A DNA stretch of 64,000 nucleotides, from positions 1 through 64,000 of the forward strand of contig NZ_JAQYWQ010000019.1 in assembly GCF_029379315.1 (NCBI RefSeq). Reading direction: 5' to 3'. The notes beneath the pieces were generated by a model that worked only from the letters and a program-made list of their open reading frames with translations, made no database searches and was not told the DNA's origin. The position numbers were made by a program, and so were the translations under genes. The stretch comes from Nostoc sp. S13. GTDB taxonomy: Bacteria; Cyanobacteriota; Cyanobacteriia; Cyanobacteriales; Nostocaceae. Below, one piece after another: positions 45,640 through 55,729 of this stretch (position 1 is its first letter; the number at the start of each line of letters is the position of its first letter).

Positions 45640-46450
45640 GTTTAGCTATGGTTATTGTTTACTCTCTTTACCAATGTTGCCAATTCTTTATACTCTAGTT
45701 TGTGAAAAAGCGATGACTTTGTTAAGCATTGAGAATTATTTTTAACCTCGTTGCTAAAGTTTACACCAAGGTGTTTCTAATTCTATGCCTTACCCTCAGC
45801 CATATACTTGGTATATTAAGATTTAATCATTTACTGGCATATATCACTTAAAAAAATATAATCTTGAATAAAATAATTTATATTTATTTTAGTATTGATT
45901 CCGGGGATCAATTCTAAGGTCTTAGCTGAGGGTGCAAATTCCTCATACCTGTGTTCAGGAAAGTTAAATTTTTAATTATTTCTTAATAAAATTACGCTGT
46001 CAAAGAAGCACTTTGAGAGCAAAGACTTACATGACTATTTGATTAAGGTTCGCTTAAAGTGATGCCTCAACGATCGCGTTCGCGTAACGTCTGTCTGCGA
46101 ACGTAGAGAAGCGGTAGCGAGTCATTGAGCGTCACAGCCCGTTGTAGAGACTGGCTTAAATCGGCTTATTGTGAAAACTGTACCAAGCAGTTAACCAGGA
46201 AAAGCGATGCCTGCGGTGGTCACTGAGCTTGTTCTTCGGCAGCTGTTACAGCGATCTTGCCGAACTGCTAAGGGTAACACCTGCCCTGAGCTTTGCCGTA
46301 CGCTTCCCTACGGGACGCCAGAGGCGAACGGGAAGCAAGCTACGCGCAGCGTCTCCAAGACTTGGGTCGGAGTGCGGGCTACGCCTACACTAACTACTTG
46401 GTATTAAATATCGATACTAAAACAGGACAATAACTAACGAAGGTGTTATT
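45640..46450. other. Repeat-rich intergenic region
   Basis: Bases 45640-46050 are AT-rich without a gene. Bases 46060-46400 are a cluster of GC-rich dispersed repeats (CGTTCGCGTAACGTC, CGTACGCTTCCCTACGGGACGCC, GCTACGCGCAGCGTCTC). The open frame at 46207-46407 is made of these repeats and is not credible as a gene. Confidence 0.6.
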
Positions 46451-46774
46451 TTATGCACCTAATGAAGGCTGATCTTTAGTATTTTTTGTCATCGTCAGAG
46501 CTACAGCTGCTGCATAAGCAATCTCCGCTGCCATTTGATAAGCAAGTTTGATACTCGATGAAGCTTCCTTGGCTTTCGGAGAGAGGGAAGCTTTTTTTCG
46601 GCGCGACTCTTGTTTGATATCACCTGCTACAATAGCTCGTTGTAAAATTATCCAGGCATCTAGGTCTTCTGAGTCATAATTACTTTGAAGCTGCGATCGC
46701 AGTTTATCTTCGGCTGCAACACTCAGATAGCCAGTAGTTAGAGCTTGTTGCACTATTTTTTTAATTAAAGCCAT
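46451..46774 (-). CDS. Conserved hypothetical cyanobacterial protein
   Basis: A 107-residue protein from the ATG at 46774 (MALIKKIVQQALTTGYLSV); four more codons upstream are possible. A helical N-terminal half (EDKLRSQLQSNYDSEDLDAW) is followed by a basic linker and an Ala-rich C-terminal helix. Short proteins starting this way occur widely in filamentous cyanobacteria, but I know no function. It is isolated between two long non-coding regions. Confidence 0.6.
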   Translation of the reverse strand: MALIKKIVQQALTTGYLSVAAEDKLRSQLQSNYDSEDLDAWIILQRAIVAGDIKQESRRKKASLSPKAKEASSSIKLAYQMAAEIAYAAAVALTMTKNTKDQPSLGA

Positions 46775-46786
46775 AATTTGAACCAA

Positions 46787-48179
46787 GTATGTGAGTTAAA
46801 ACCGATACCTCAATTGGGGTGTGTGATCTGATTTTGTGGACTTCTGCTGGAAACTAAGCTACGTTTTAGCTCTCTTTGAATAGAATTTATAATAAGTAGT
46901 GTTAAGAACGCATCACCCGCTTGGCTCACCCGAATGGGTGATTTACAAATTTATAGCAAGAATGCCAATTAACCGCTTACAGGATTTTTCAACTCCCCAT
47001 CCTCAATGGATTTTATCTAAGTGTATAAAATTATTTGAGGGTAGCGACCGCTCCAGTAAAAAAGTTAACTGATTTCCCCCATTCTCATCAACAAATAGCC
47101 TGGAAATCAACTTATTTCTTAAGAGTGTTCCACTAAAAATAAAATGTGTTATCGTTAAAAACAATTGTTATTAAAAACCATTCATCTAATTATAAACGTG
47201 AATTGGTTAGTCTGTAAATCATCCGTGTGCAACATGATTGGAGCAGCATACTCTAGAAATTCGTTGCAAGAAAGCCGTCATAGCAGTCGGGGAAGCGCTT
47301 ACTTGTTTGCACCGATGGTTAACTTCAATGTGATGGCTGATGTGGGAGATAATCCACCCTAATTGGGTTTTATTTGGGCAAAAATACCCAGAAAAATCCC
47401 ACAATAATTACATTGTCATGCTAGGCAGAAATTTTATCTAAATCTTTGAAATAGTCTAGTCAAATGTATTTTTTGTTGCAAAATAGCTTGTGGAACTGAG
47501 TTGTTTCAAAAGACTAAAACCGCTTGAGAGAAAGTAGGCTCAAAGCAAACAACATCCCTAGTTGCTTTAGGAGTGCTGTTAGCGGATAGCTAGGGTTTAG
47601 TCCGTGCTGAGGAAGAAGTAATAAGTAAGAAGTAGTACTTATGAATATTCCCACTCTCAGCCCAGGCACTTGCTACTCGGAACTGATTTGATGCTGAGTG
47701 CAATTATTGATTGTTTTTTTTGACTCAGCACTGTTTCGGTAACAAGCTTTGCAAATTTGCCGGATAGCTAAAACAGTAGCTTATCTAAAGCAGCAAATTT
47801 TCCCATCAGACAACTTAATAGTCTGAGTTTTGACTTTGCAATCCACTGAAATTGTTTTGTTAATTTAGCTAGTGCAAAAGCAGCCAAATTTTTACGTACC
47901 TATGGTAAAAAAGCTTCTACTAGCGACTTAACGCAATTTTGTATATCAATTGAGTGATTCTACACACCTAAGTTCAAGAATTGCTCACATAGTCAAAGCC
48001 AGACTCTGGTTTTTCAAATGTTGGAAAACCATCTAAAAATATGGGGAAAATTTGATAATACTGCCAATATACTTCTGTGTCAATGAATACTAACGCTGTT
48101 GGTATTGGCAGAAGATTCGGATACAGCCAAAACAACTTTCAAGACTGTCAACAACAATTGATTGAAGAGATATGTAGCC
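46787..48179. other. 1.4-kb non-coding region
   Basis: No convincing gene on either strand. It contains a TCACCC/GGGTGA hairpin near 46912-46945 and a TGCTGAGT/ACTCAGCA hairpin at 47692-47730 whose loop contains a run of eight T. A degraded frame occurs around 47230-47360. A regulatory RNA or a long leader of the acyltransferase gene is possible. The sequence alone does not decide. Confidence 0.4.
47692..47730. other. Hairpin in non-coding region
   Basis: TGCTGAGT pairs with ACTCAGCA; the loop is 23 bases and T-rich. It could be the 3' end of a small RNA or a relic repeat. Confidence 0.3.
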
Positions 48180-48881
48180 ATGCCTAACGAGCAAAATCTT
48201 TCAAAATTGCAGCGCGTGCAAGAACTTTTAGTAACTACTGTATTAGGAGATATTCCGACACTTCTTCTAGGGTCAAAGTTGCGTAACTTGGGATATCGTA
48301 GTATTTTTGCCCAGATAGGCAGCCCAGTGTATATTCAAAATGGTGTTGAATTTAACGGAACTTCTTGTATTGAGATAGGCAGTGGAGTCTATATTTTCAA
48401 GGGTGTGCGGATGGATGCTAGAGGACACAAAAACAATAGAATTCATCTCGGAAATAGAGTCGCTATTGAGCGTAATGTTGATATAGGGTGTTTGGAAGAT
48501 ACGTATATACATATTGATGAAGACACCTTCATTGCTCCCAACGTATCTATTGAGGGGCCAGGAAACATTAAAATTGGTAAACACTGCTTGATTGCTGCCT
48601 ACTCAGGGATATATGCCAATAATCATAATTTTGCCGATCCGATGGAGCCGATTAAATACCAAGGTGTTACTCGCAAGGGAATTGTGATTGAGGATGATTG
48701 TTGGCTGGGACATGGAGTAACAGTATTAGATGGCGTTACTATCGGCAAAGGCAGTGTTATTGGTGCGGGAGCAGTTGTGAATAGAGATATTCCTCCTTTC
48801 TCCGTTGCTGTAGGCATACCTGCACGAGTAATCAAAAACCGAATTGGTAAAGACCTAGCAAAAGTTCAAACTGAGAAATAG
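48180..48881 (+). CDS. Hexapeptide-repeat acyltransferase
   Basis: A 233-residue left-handed beta-helix protein of the maltose/galactoside O-acetyltransferase type. Hexapeptide repeats run from about residue 60 ([48 protein letters not shown]) and the trimer loop His lies in NNHNFADP. It probably O-acetylates a sugar or antibiotic-like acceptor. The ATG at 48180 is preferred to the upstream in-frame TTG at 48162. It is directly followed by a heptanucleotide repeat block. Confidence 0.85.
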   Translation: MPNEQNLSKLQRVQELLVTTVLGDIPTLLLGSKLRNLGYRSIFAQIGSPVYIQNGVEFNGTSCIEIGSGVYIFKGVRMDARGHKNNRIHLGNRVAIERNVDIGCLEDTYIHIDEDTFIAPNVSIEGPGNIKIGKHCLIAAYSGIYANNHNFADPMEPIKYQGVTRKGIVIEDDCWLGHGVTVLDGVTIGKGSVIGAGAVVNRDIPPFSVAVGIPARVIKNRIGKDLAKVQTEK

Positions 48882-48884
48882 GGT

Positions 48885-48961
48885 ATTGGGCATTGGGCAT
48901 TGGACATTGGGCATTGGGCATTGGGCATTGGGCATTGGGCATTGGGCATTAGGCATTGGGC
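48885..48961. repeat. Heptanucleotide tandem repeat (STRR type)
   Basis: Eleven tandem units of ATTGGGC, two of them variant (ATTGGAC, ATTAGGC), start four bases after the acyltransferase stop codon. Two more units appear at about 49007-49020. Heptanucleotide STRR sequences are known in heterocystous cyanobacteria. The open frames over it are artefacts. The rest of 48962-49318 holds GC-rich dispersed repeats and the psbI leader. Confidence 0.85.
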
Positions 48962-49318
48962 ACTTGTACTGAGCTTTGTCGTTGGCGCAGCCTCTCGTAG
49001 AGAAGTATTGGGCATTGGGCACTTGTACTGACTTGTACTGAGCGGCATCGAAGTAGCGTTGCCGTAAAGCCTGCGGCATAGCTACGCTTAGGGCGCAGCC
49101 TCTGGTAGAGAGGTATTGGGTATAATAACTATCCTCTGTAAACTGTAACCTTTCCCTTTTTTTAAGAAACTTTTGCCGTTAGTCAACGTCACAAGAGCAA
49201 ACGTCCCCAGAGTTCTCTAAAAAAGGACGAGATTTGGGTAATATAAAGGAGCTATCTTTTCTGCATGGCAGATCCTCAAAGAAAAGCTCTTTTCGTCTTA
49301 CCCGTTGGAGATATTTCT

Positions 49319-49435
49319 ATGCTGACTTTAAAAATCGCTGTTTATATTGTTGTTGCCTTCTTCGTCACTATCTTCGTCTTCGGATTTTTGTCGAACGATC
49401 CTGCTCGTAACCCTGGCCGTCGGGACTTAGAGTAA
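49319..49435 (+). CDS. psbI: Photosystem II reaction centre protein I
   Basis: A 38-residue single-span membrane protein: [19 protein letters not shown] followed by [19 protein letters not shown]. This matches PsbI nearly residue for residue along its whole length. PsbI lies next to D1 in photosystem II and helps assemble and stabilise the reaction centre. The membrane span covers residues 5-24. GGAG at 49307-49310 is placed well before the ATG. It is too short for many gene finders. Confidence 0.95.
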   Translation: MLTLKIAVYIVVAFFVTIFVFGFLSNDPARNPGRRDLE

Positions 49436-49631
49436 AAGAGCGATAAATCATCCGCGACTTTGGAAGGCGGAAGATACTAAACGCCACGGAAACTTACTAA
49501 ACTTTCGCCTAGTAAGTTTCCTCCTCCAAGTGGGTTGCTCCAGGTAGCAGAAGGCGACAGTCGGAAGGCAAAATGTATATCTATCCTTCCTTCCGTCATT
49601 TGGCTGTTTGTTAGCCCGATTTTGCTCAAAT

Positions 49632-52319
49632 ATGCTTCATCCAGTTCTGCCACCCGATCCGCCTCCTATTCTCGAATCTTTACAACCTGTAAATCCCGCC
49701 TCATCTGCTAGTCATACAAAGTTTCTTTCAGGTGTAGATACTGGAATACACGAAAAGACAGACAAATCCAAGCAGCCCAAGAATTTGGCTCAGTTGGTAA
49801 TTGCGGGTAACACCAAGAGTGATCCGCCATTGCCACCTTTGCTCAACTCAACTCAGGATGACTTGGTAGTTGCCAAAACTTCCTCTGTACCTCATTCACC
49901 AGAAACCTTACCACTTGAATTTTCCCCCCTCACCGTTTCTAGGAATGCTGGACTTTTGGGGCAGTCTGTGGTAGTTGGTTATCCCATGCAAGAGGTTGCA
50001 GCCCCTAATCGCCATAAGACCAGTGAAACTCAAAACCCTTATGCAGCGCGAATTGGGGTAGAGGGTGAGAAACTTCCCCCATTCTCCCTGCTTCCTGCTC
50101 CTCAGCCTCCGCTAGACGTTGCTCCAAGTGTCACAAACACTGACAAGTTAGTTGAGTCGAAGGCGGAAATTTTAGCCCAGAAGTTAACCCAACAAAAACA
50201 GCAAAGTGATATTACTACACAACAGTCTCCAGGAGGAGGCAATATCGCTGTATCTGCTGCTGATCTTGCACCGAGTTCTCAATCAGTACAAAATTTTATA
50301 AAATTTAAGTCTCGCAACCCGACAAACCAATTCTGGGCACCCATCACTGTAGAATTCAAGTCCCAAACCCAACAAATTCAAGCAGCAACGCCTACACCAC
50401 AGGTTAATACCACTAATCAGCCACAAGGTCAACCATCTGGTACAACTGCGCCAGCTAGCACGCCACCAGCCAGACCGAGAATTGTGGAAGTTACTTCCGA
50501 TCGGCAAGAGTATGACGAGCAACGGCGAATTGTTACAGCCGTAGGTAATGTAGTTGTGCGATTTGATGGGGCGGTGGTGGATGCCGATCGCCTGCAAGTC
50601 AATTTGGACAACTTGATCGCTGCGGGGGAAGGCAATGTCACTTTAACACGGGGTGATCAGATACTGCATGGACAACGCTTTACCTATAACTTTGTTCAAG
50701 ATAGTGGAGAACTGGAAAATGGTAGAGGAGAAATTTACGTACCCTCAGCACAAACAGATTTTGCTTTTTCACCCACGGATGTAGCTGGTGGAGTCTCAAA
50801 ACGTCCGCCAAGCGATCGCATTAGAGCTAATCAGCCCCTTTCAGGTGTGAGCAGCCCTGGAGGAATTGATGTGACATTTGGTGGTCAGGCAGGCGCTACC
50901 AACATACCAGCACCGAAATCAGGGGGTGTAGTCAATCGGCTCAGGTTTGAAGCTGAACACATTGACTTTTATCCGCAAGGCTGGCAAGCAAGCGATGTCC
51001 GCATCACCAATGATCCTTTTTCGCCCCCAGAACTAGAATTACGCGCAAATAAAGTAACTCTAACGCGAGAGAAACCCTTGGTAGACCGCATCAGGACACA
51101 GGGACAGCGTTTGGTATTGGATCAAACATTGTCCTTACCAATTCCGGTGGATGAGCATACTATTGACCGCCGAGAGCGGGACGTTACACCTGCAATAGTC
51201 TCTCCCGGCTATGATGGAACTGATCGGGGTGGTTTCTATGTTGAGCGTGGCTTTCCAGTGATCAATACAGACCAGACTAGTTGGACGATCACGCCCCAGT
51301 TATTAGTACAGAGAGCTGTGCAAGAAGGCGCGGGTGATTTAGGCGCACTATTTGCAGTGAAGACGAAGATAAATTCCGTTTTGAGTCCACGGACAACATT
51401 TCAGGGAACTGGGCAGTTAACCAGTTTTGACTTGAGCCAGGTGGAAAACAATTTGCGGGCGAATTTTGCGTTGCGCCAGACATTAGGCGATCGCCTTCCC
51501 TACATCTTTAATCTGCAATATAACTACCGCGATCGCCTCTACAATGGTAGCCTCGGCTTTCAAACTGTCCAGAGCAGTTTTGGCGGCATTATTACCTCTC
51601 CGGTGATTCCTCTAGGAAAAAGTGGCATCAACCTCACCTATCAGGCTAGTGCTCAATATATCGATGCCAACACCGATCGCCAAGACTTACTAAAACCGCA
51701 GCGTGAAAACGATCGCATCTCACTAGGTCGTTTACAAGCCAGCGCTACCCTCAGTCGTGGACTGTTACTCTGGCAAGGAAAACCATTACCACCCACTGCC
51801 AGTGAGGGATTACGATACACGGCTAGACCTGTAGTTCCTTACTTGCTAGCGATCGCTAGCCTCACAGGCACTAGCAGTTATTACAGCAATGGTGATAACC
51901 AAAGCATTTTAACTGGCACAATTGGCTTACAAGGTCAAATTGGTCATTTTTCTCGACCTTTTTTCGACTATACCGCCTTTAATATTAGTTATTCCCAAGG
52001 CTTAAATAGCGGATTATCACCCTTTTTGTTTGATCGCTCCGTTGATAACAAAGTGTTGAGCGGTGGGATATCACAGCAAATCTACGGCCCTTTTCGCTTA
52101 GGCTTCCAAACATCTGTTAACTTGGATACTGGTATACAAACTAGCACTGACTACATTTTGGAATATAGCCGTCGCACGTATGGCATCACCTTGCGTTACA
52201 ATCCGGTGCTGGAGTTAGGTGGCTTCAGCATCAGAATTAGTGATTTTAACTGGGGTGGCGGTACTGATCCATTTTCTGATGTTAAGCCAGTAGTAAATGG
52301 CGTGCAACAGGATAATTAG
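49632..52319 (+). CDS. LptD-like outer-membrane protein (DUF3769)
   Basis: An 895-residue protein. The first 280 residues are Pro/Gln-rich and low in complexity. Residues about 285-380 form an OstA/LptA-like domain (RIVTAVGNVVVRFDGAVVDA, GEGNVTLTRGDQILHGQRFTY). The C-terminal 500 residues are a DUF3769 beta-barrel with alternating aromatic strands. This is the cyanobacterial counterpart of LptD, which inserts lipopolysaccharide into the outer membrane. The ATG at 49632 is preferred; an in-frame TTG is at 49608. No classical signal peptide is obvious, so the true start may differ. Confidence 0.82.
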   Translation: MLHPVLPPDPPPILESLQPVNPASSASHTKFLSGVDTGIHEKTDKSKQPKNLAQLVIAGNTKSDPPLPPLLNSTQDDLVVAKTSSVPHSPETLPLEFSPLTVSRNAGLLGQSVVVGYPMQEVAAPNRHKTSETQNPYAARIGVEGEKLPPFSLLPAPQPPLDVAPSVTNTDKLVESKAEILAQKLTQQKQQSDITTQQSPGGGNIAVSAADLAPSSQSVQNFIKFKSRNPTNQFWAPITVEFKSQTQQIQAATPTPQVNTTNQPQGQPSGTTAPASTPPARPRIVEVTSDRQEYDEQRRIVTAVGNVVVRFDGAVVDADRLQVNLDNLIAAGEGNVTLTRGDQILHGQRFTYNFVQDSGELENGRGEIYVPSAQTDFAFSPTDVAGGVSKRPPSDRIRANQPLSGVSSPGGIDVTFGGQAGATNIPAPKSGGVVNRLRFEAEHIDFYPQGWQASDVRITNDPFSPPELELRANKVTLTREKPLVDRIRTQGQRLVLDQTLSLPIPVDEHTIDRRERDVTPAIVSPGYDGTDRGGFYVERGFPVINTDQTSWTITPQLLVQRAVQEGAGDLGALFAVKTKINSVLSPRTTFQGTGQLTSFDLSQVENNLRANFALRQTLGDRLPYIFNLQYNYRDRLYNGSLGFQTVQSSFGGIITSPVIPLGKSGINLTYQASAQYIDANTDRQDLLKPQRENDRISLGRLQASATLSRGLLLWQGKPLPPTASEGLRYTARPVVPYLLAIASLTGTSSYYSNGDNQSILTGTIGLQGQIGHFSRPFFDYTAFNISYSQGLNSGLSPFLFDRSVDNKVLSGGISQQIYGPFRLGFQTSVNLDTGIQTSTDYILEYSRRTYGITLRYNPVLELGGFSIRISDFNWGGGTDPFSDVKPVVNGVQQDN

Positions 52320-52329
52320 TCAACAGTTA

Positions 52330-52635
52330 TCAGTGATCAAAGGAATCACTCTCTCGCCTGGGAAACTTCACCGCCCTAGCTTCCGAATAAGTTGATGCAC
52401 CATCAGGTATTCTCAGCTTGGCATAGTCGCCGCTTAGTTGAACACTTGACGGTGGTTGGTGTAGGATTGCACAGCATCTTTGCACTGCGGTTTGGTACTC
52501 TCGCCATTGCTTACGGATTGCAATACTTGCAGCATCGTTACCTAAGTCTGAAAATCTTAGCCCGGCTCGAATCAGCCAAGATTCCACGTCAGTTGTTTCA
52601 CCAAGTATTTCTGGAATGGGATTAATCTTTTGCAT
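52330..52635 (-). CDS. Hypothetical protein
   Basis: A 101-residue protein, mostly helical (VESWLIRAGLRFSDLGNDAA, RKQWREYQTAVQRCCAIL), with a basic C-terminal tail. It faces the LptD-like gene, whose stop codon is only ten bases away. I recognise no family. Coding potential is fair: sensible amino-acid composition and an ATG, but no independent support. Confidence 0.45.
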   Translation of the reverse strand: MQKINPIPEILGETTDVESWLIRAGLRFSDLGNDAASIAIRKQWREYQTAVQRCCAILHQPPSSVQLSGDYAKLRIPDGASTYSEARAVKFPRRESDSFDH

Positions 52636-52739
52636 GAGTAATATATTTTACGCATATTCAAAACTGGTTATTTAACTTTAAGAAAAACTATTGATAATAG
52701 CCAATATGATTGTTTATCAAAATTATAAATTAAAATGAT

Positions 52740-52783
52740 TAAAAAAAATGCGTCATATCTGAGTATCCATACTCAGATATGAC
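52740..52783 (-). terminator. Perfect 15-bp hairpin with T-tract
   Basis: GTCATATCTGAGTAT and ATACTCAGATATGAC are perfect inverted repeats with two bases between. On the minus strand the hairpin is followed by GCATTTTTTTT. It lies 75 bases downstream of the beta-barrel gene's stop codon and is its likely terminator. Confidence 0.8.
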
Positions 52784-52858
52784 AGAAGGAATTACGATTA
52801 CGGCTGGCAAAAATCATTGCTTTAGCTTACGAATAAGCTTTCTTCTAGCTCGTAATCA

Positions 52859-53371
52859 CTAGAAGCGATAGCCTAATCCGGCTTGGAAGCTGAGGGCATC
52901 AGCATCACTATTTCTGTAGGCGTCAATGCCCCATTTCGTATCGCCATAGGCAATGACATTGTTGCTAACTTCTGATTCAATACCAAGGGTAAGTACAGGT
53001 GCATTCTGATTACCCAATGGGGTTTTTTGACCTTCATCAGTTACAAAAGAATAACCACCACCGAAGTAAACATTAGTATTTTTGGCGATGGGCGCATCGT
53101 AAGTCACTATGGGCATAATTGCGGCAGCATCACCACCATACAGCACAGAACCCCGCACTGAAAGAGGTGTTTTGGGAACCGCATAACGTCCTTGGATATT
53201 GCCGCCAACTTGTGCTTCATCGTTTCCTTGTCCGCCACTGGTTGCACCAACTGCAATCCCAGCACCGATGTAATTGCTGTTTGTACCGGCTGTTTGAGCA
53301 GAAGCAATTCCCGCCGAAAGGACAATGGAAGCAACAGCAAGGAAAGAGGCAGCTAATTTTGTAAGTTTCAT
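52859..53371 (-). CDS. Small outer-membrane beta-barrel protein
   Basis: A 170-residue exported protein. The ATG at 53371 follows GAGAAG by a proper distance and gives a clean signal peptide (KLAASFLAVASIVLSAGIASA, cut after ASA-Q). The mature part has alternating polar and apolar strands (YIGAGIAVGAT, NVYFGGGYSFV, FQAGLGYRF) and ends in Phe, the outer-membrane insertion signal. It is probably an eight-strand barrel of unknown role. A strong terminator follows. Confidence 0.8.
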   Translation of the reverse strand: MKLTKLAASFLAVASIVLSAGIASAQTAGTNSNYIGAGIAVGATSGGQGNDEAQVGGNIQGRYAVPKTPLSVRGSVLYGGDAAAIMPIVTYDAPIAKNTNVYFGGGYSFVTDEGQKTPLGNQNAPVLTLGIESEVSNNVIAYGDTKWGIDAYRNSDADALSFQAGLGYRF

Positions 53372-53518
53372 AGGATTCTTCTCACCAGAGTTAAATAAAA
53401 TCAATGTTCTCTAGTACCAGAATCTCTTTTTTTACAAAATGTAACCTCGCACATTTGGTTCACCCTACTGGCTGAATTATTGTTCACCCACTTGGGTGTA
53501 CCAACTGAAATATTTATA

Positions 53519-53690
53519 GCAGAATTCAGAATTCAGAATTCAGAATTCAGAATTCAGGAGCTGGAGACGCTCTGCGGCTTGGCGTCAGAATGGGCTACGC
53601 CCCGCTCCGCTAACAGAAGTAAAATACGCTTTATACCAAGGTTTGAGACGAATCTTTATTTACTTCACCTTCCTTGAAATCTGCTGTAAA
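53519..53690 (-). repeat. Dispersed element, second copy
   Basis: On the minus strand it reads TTACAGCAGATTTCAAGGAA and continues with similarity to 35221-35320. It then has about five AATTCTG-type heptanucleotide units near 53519-53560. The two copies are in opposite orientation. Confidence 0.7.
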
Positions 53691-53696
53691 TGAGAG

Positions 53697-55301
53697 TTAT
53701 TTCTTCAAAAAGCGCTGACGCAAACGAGATATAAATATATTCACTTCGGGTATTTTCATTAATGAAGCGATCGCAGCAAACACCGCAATCCCCACAAAGC
53801 CACATACACACAACTGCAACACCAGAATCAGTAAACCTTCTTTACCTAAGAATTGCTGAAAAGCCACCAATGTCCCATAGCTTGCTACCCCAGCTACCAA
53901 GCTACCCGCAGTCAAACCTAAAATCGGCACACTCCACTCACGCCAAGGTAAACCATTAAGTTTGCGATCGAGCAACCATAACAGCATTAACATTGAGCTG
54001 CAATTTACACCCACTGTTGCTAACACCAAACCGGGAGCGCCAAAAGGTTTAACAAAAAACCAATCTAATAAGATGTTGAGCAAAATATTAAAAATACTGA
54101 TGCGAAAAGGTGTCTGTCCATCGCCTAAAGCATAGAACACCCGCACCAATACATCACGTCCTAAATAGACAAACATCCCAATTCCATAAGCGACTAACAA
54201 TGATGAAACTAGCTGTGTGGCTTCTGGCTTGAAAGCACCGCGCTCATATACCACCTGCACAATAGGTACTGATAGCGCTACCATCAGCGCCCCTAGCGGT
54301 AGCATGGTGAAGGCAGTGAGTAACAGTCCTTGGCGAATCCGTAATTTTAGCTCTGGCCAATTTTCGGGGCTGGCAAGTTTGGCAAATATCGGTAATAGGG
54401 GCAGTAAAATTATATTAGAAATAATCCCTAAGGGAGTTTGTACTAATAGATTCGCATAGTTAAATCCTGCCGCAGCACCAGGGATAGGACTGGCAAAATA
54501 AAGGTCAGTGGCAACATTAATTGGCATCATTCCAGAGGAAACTGTTGCCGGAGTCATGATTTTAATTACTTCTTGAACGCCTGGGGATTTAAACTCAAAC
54601 CGCAGGCGTAATGTGCCTAATCCTAACCGCCACTGGACAATTAGCTGCACTAACCACTGGAGAACGGCTCCTGCCAAGGTTCCCCAAGCTAACACCATTC
54701 CACCGATTAAAGCGTACTCCGGTTTAATAATGTCTTTGCCCAGTTGCATAGCCAAGATAGCAAGACCGGCAACAACGGTAATACTGGATAATAAAGGACT
54801 AATGGAGAGTAACCAATATTGATTGGCTGTATTGAGAGTACCAAAGCCAATGCCAATTAATCCGGCAAATAAAGCCATAGGAGCCATAATCTGGAGTTGT
54901 TGAATGGCGATCGCTCTGGTTGTCGCCTCCAAACCATGACCAACGAAATCAATGATCGCATCCGCAAATAAAACTTGAGCAATTGTCACCAACAACAGCG
55001 ATCCAGCCACCAGCGTTGTCACGGTTTCCACTAGGGGAGCCGCTTCTTCTCGCCGACGCTTGGCTAAAACACTAACAATCGCACTGTGTAATGGCCCATT
55101 TACGCCACCGAGTAATATTAATAGAAAGCCAGGGATAATATAGGCATAACTATAGGCGGTGGCAGCAGCACCAACACCAAAAGCGGCAGCGATCGCTTGC
55201 TGCCGCACTAAACCGAAGATTTTACTAATTAATGTGGCTGCGGCAACAATGCCAGCAATTCCAGCGAAAGAACGAGAGGGTTTTTGGTCTTGTTGTGTCA
55301 C
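53697..55301 (-). CDS. murJ: Lipid II flippase MurJ
   Basis: A 534-residue integral membrane protein with about fourteen hydrophobic segments, the MurJ/MviN start (IVAAATLISKIFGLVRQQAIA) and loop RRREEAAPLVETV. It flips undecaprenyl-linked peptidoglycan precursor to the periplasm. Length is normal. The long C-terminal segments are complete. The 65 bases downstream are repeat. The gene is alone on its strand. Confidence 0.92.
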   Translation of the reverse strand: MTQQDQKPSRSFAGIAGIVAAATLISKIFGLVRQQAIAAAFGVGAAATAYSYAYIIPGFLLILLGGVNGPLHSAIVSVLAKRRREEAAPLVETVTTLVAGSLLLVTIAQVLFADAIIDFVGHGLEATTRAIAIQQLQIMAPMALFAGLIGIGFGTLNTANQYWLLSISPLLSSITVVAGLAILAMQLGKDIIKPEYALIGGMVLAWGTLAGAVLQWLVQLIVQWRLGLGTLRLRFEFKSPGVQEVIKIMTPATVSSGMMPINVATDLYFASPIPGAAAGFNYANLLVQTPLGIISNIILLPLLPIFAKLASPENWPELKLRIRQGLLLTAFTMLPLGALMVALSVPIVQVVYERGAFKPEATQLVSSLLVAYGIGMFVYLGRDVLVRVFYALGDGQTPFRISIFNILLNILLDWFFVKPFGAPGLVLATVGVNCSSMLMLLWLLDRKLNGLPWREWSVPILGLTAGSLVAGVASYGTLVAFQQFLGKEGLLILVLQLCVCGFVGIAVFAAIASLMKIPEVNIFISRLRQRFLKK

Positions 55302-55409
55302 GAATAATACCCGACAACTCTTGCAGAGTGCATATTTTAAAACATTTAACCTGAAATTCCGCAGTCTGTCAGGTAAATTTTGACAAATTAGTTATTAGTT
55401 TTTAGTCTC

Positions 55410-55485
55410 CATAGCAATCATTTTAAGTGCGATGCCTAGTTTGGGCTACGCCTACGCTCAAAATAAAATTCCTGAGATTGCTATG
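55410..55485. mobile_element. 76-bp MITE-like element
   Basis: CATAGCAATC and GATTGCTATG are perfect ten-base inverted ends. The interior has GATGCCTAGTTTGGGCTACG, part of the GC-rich dispersed repeats. The end sequence resembles the GGATTGCTATAG end of the element at 6688-6833. The rest of the 55302-55729 gap shows no gene. Confidence 0.5.
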
Positions 55486-55729
55486 ATACAGCGAATTGAG
55501 GGTTAGTTCGATCACGATTCAATTAATCATCTCCTCTGTGTGTAGAAGCCAAAATTATTTTTTAACCCATTACGAGGATAAATCAAGAAAGGGGAACTAT
55601 AACAATAACCATCTTCTAGGAAATAGTTGAACACTGTCAAAATTTGCAGTTTGTCATATTTTTGACACGTTTAACTTTATGAAGTTTGGTACGAATAGCC
55701 CTTGTATAAAAACGACATAATCCACAGCA

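Noticed and set aside
46207-46407. Open frame of 66 codons
   Set aside because: Composed of GC-rich dispersed repeats; Thr/Arg/Leu-rich product with no plausible fold.
47165-47404. Short frames on both strands in the 1.4-kb gap
   Set aside because: No ribosome binding site, no family similarity, and they overlap each other; left as non-coding.
48885-49020. Regular repeats resembling a CRISPR array
   Set aside because: Units are seven bases without spacers; it is a simple tandem repeat, and no cas gene is present.
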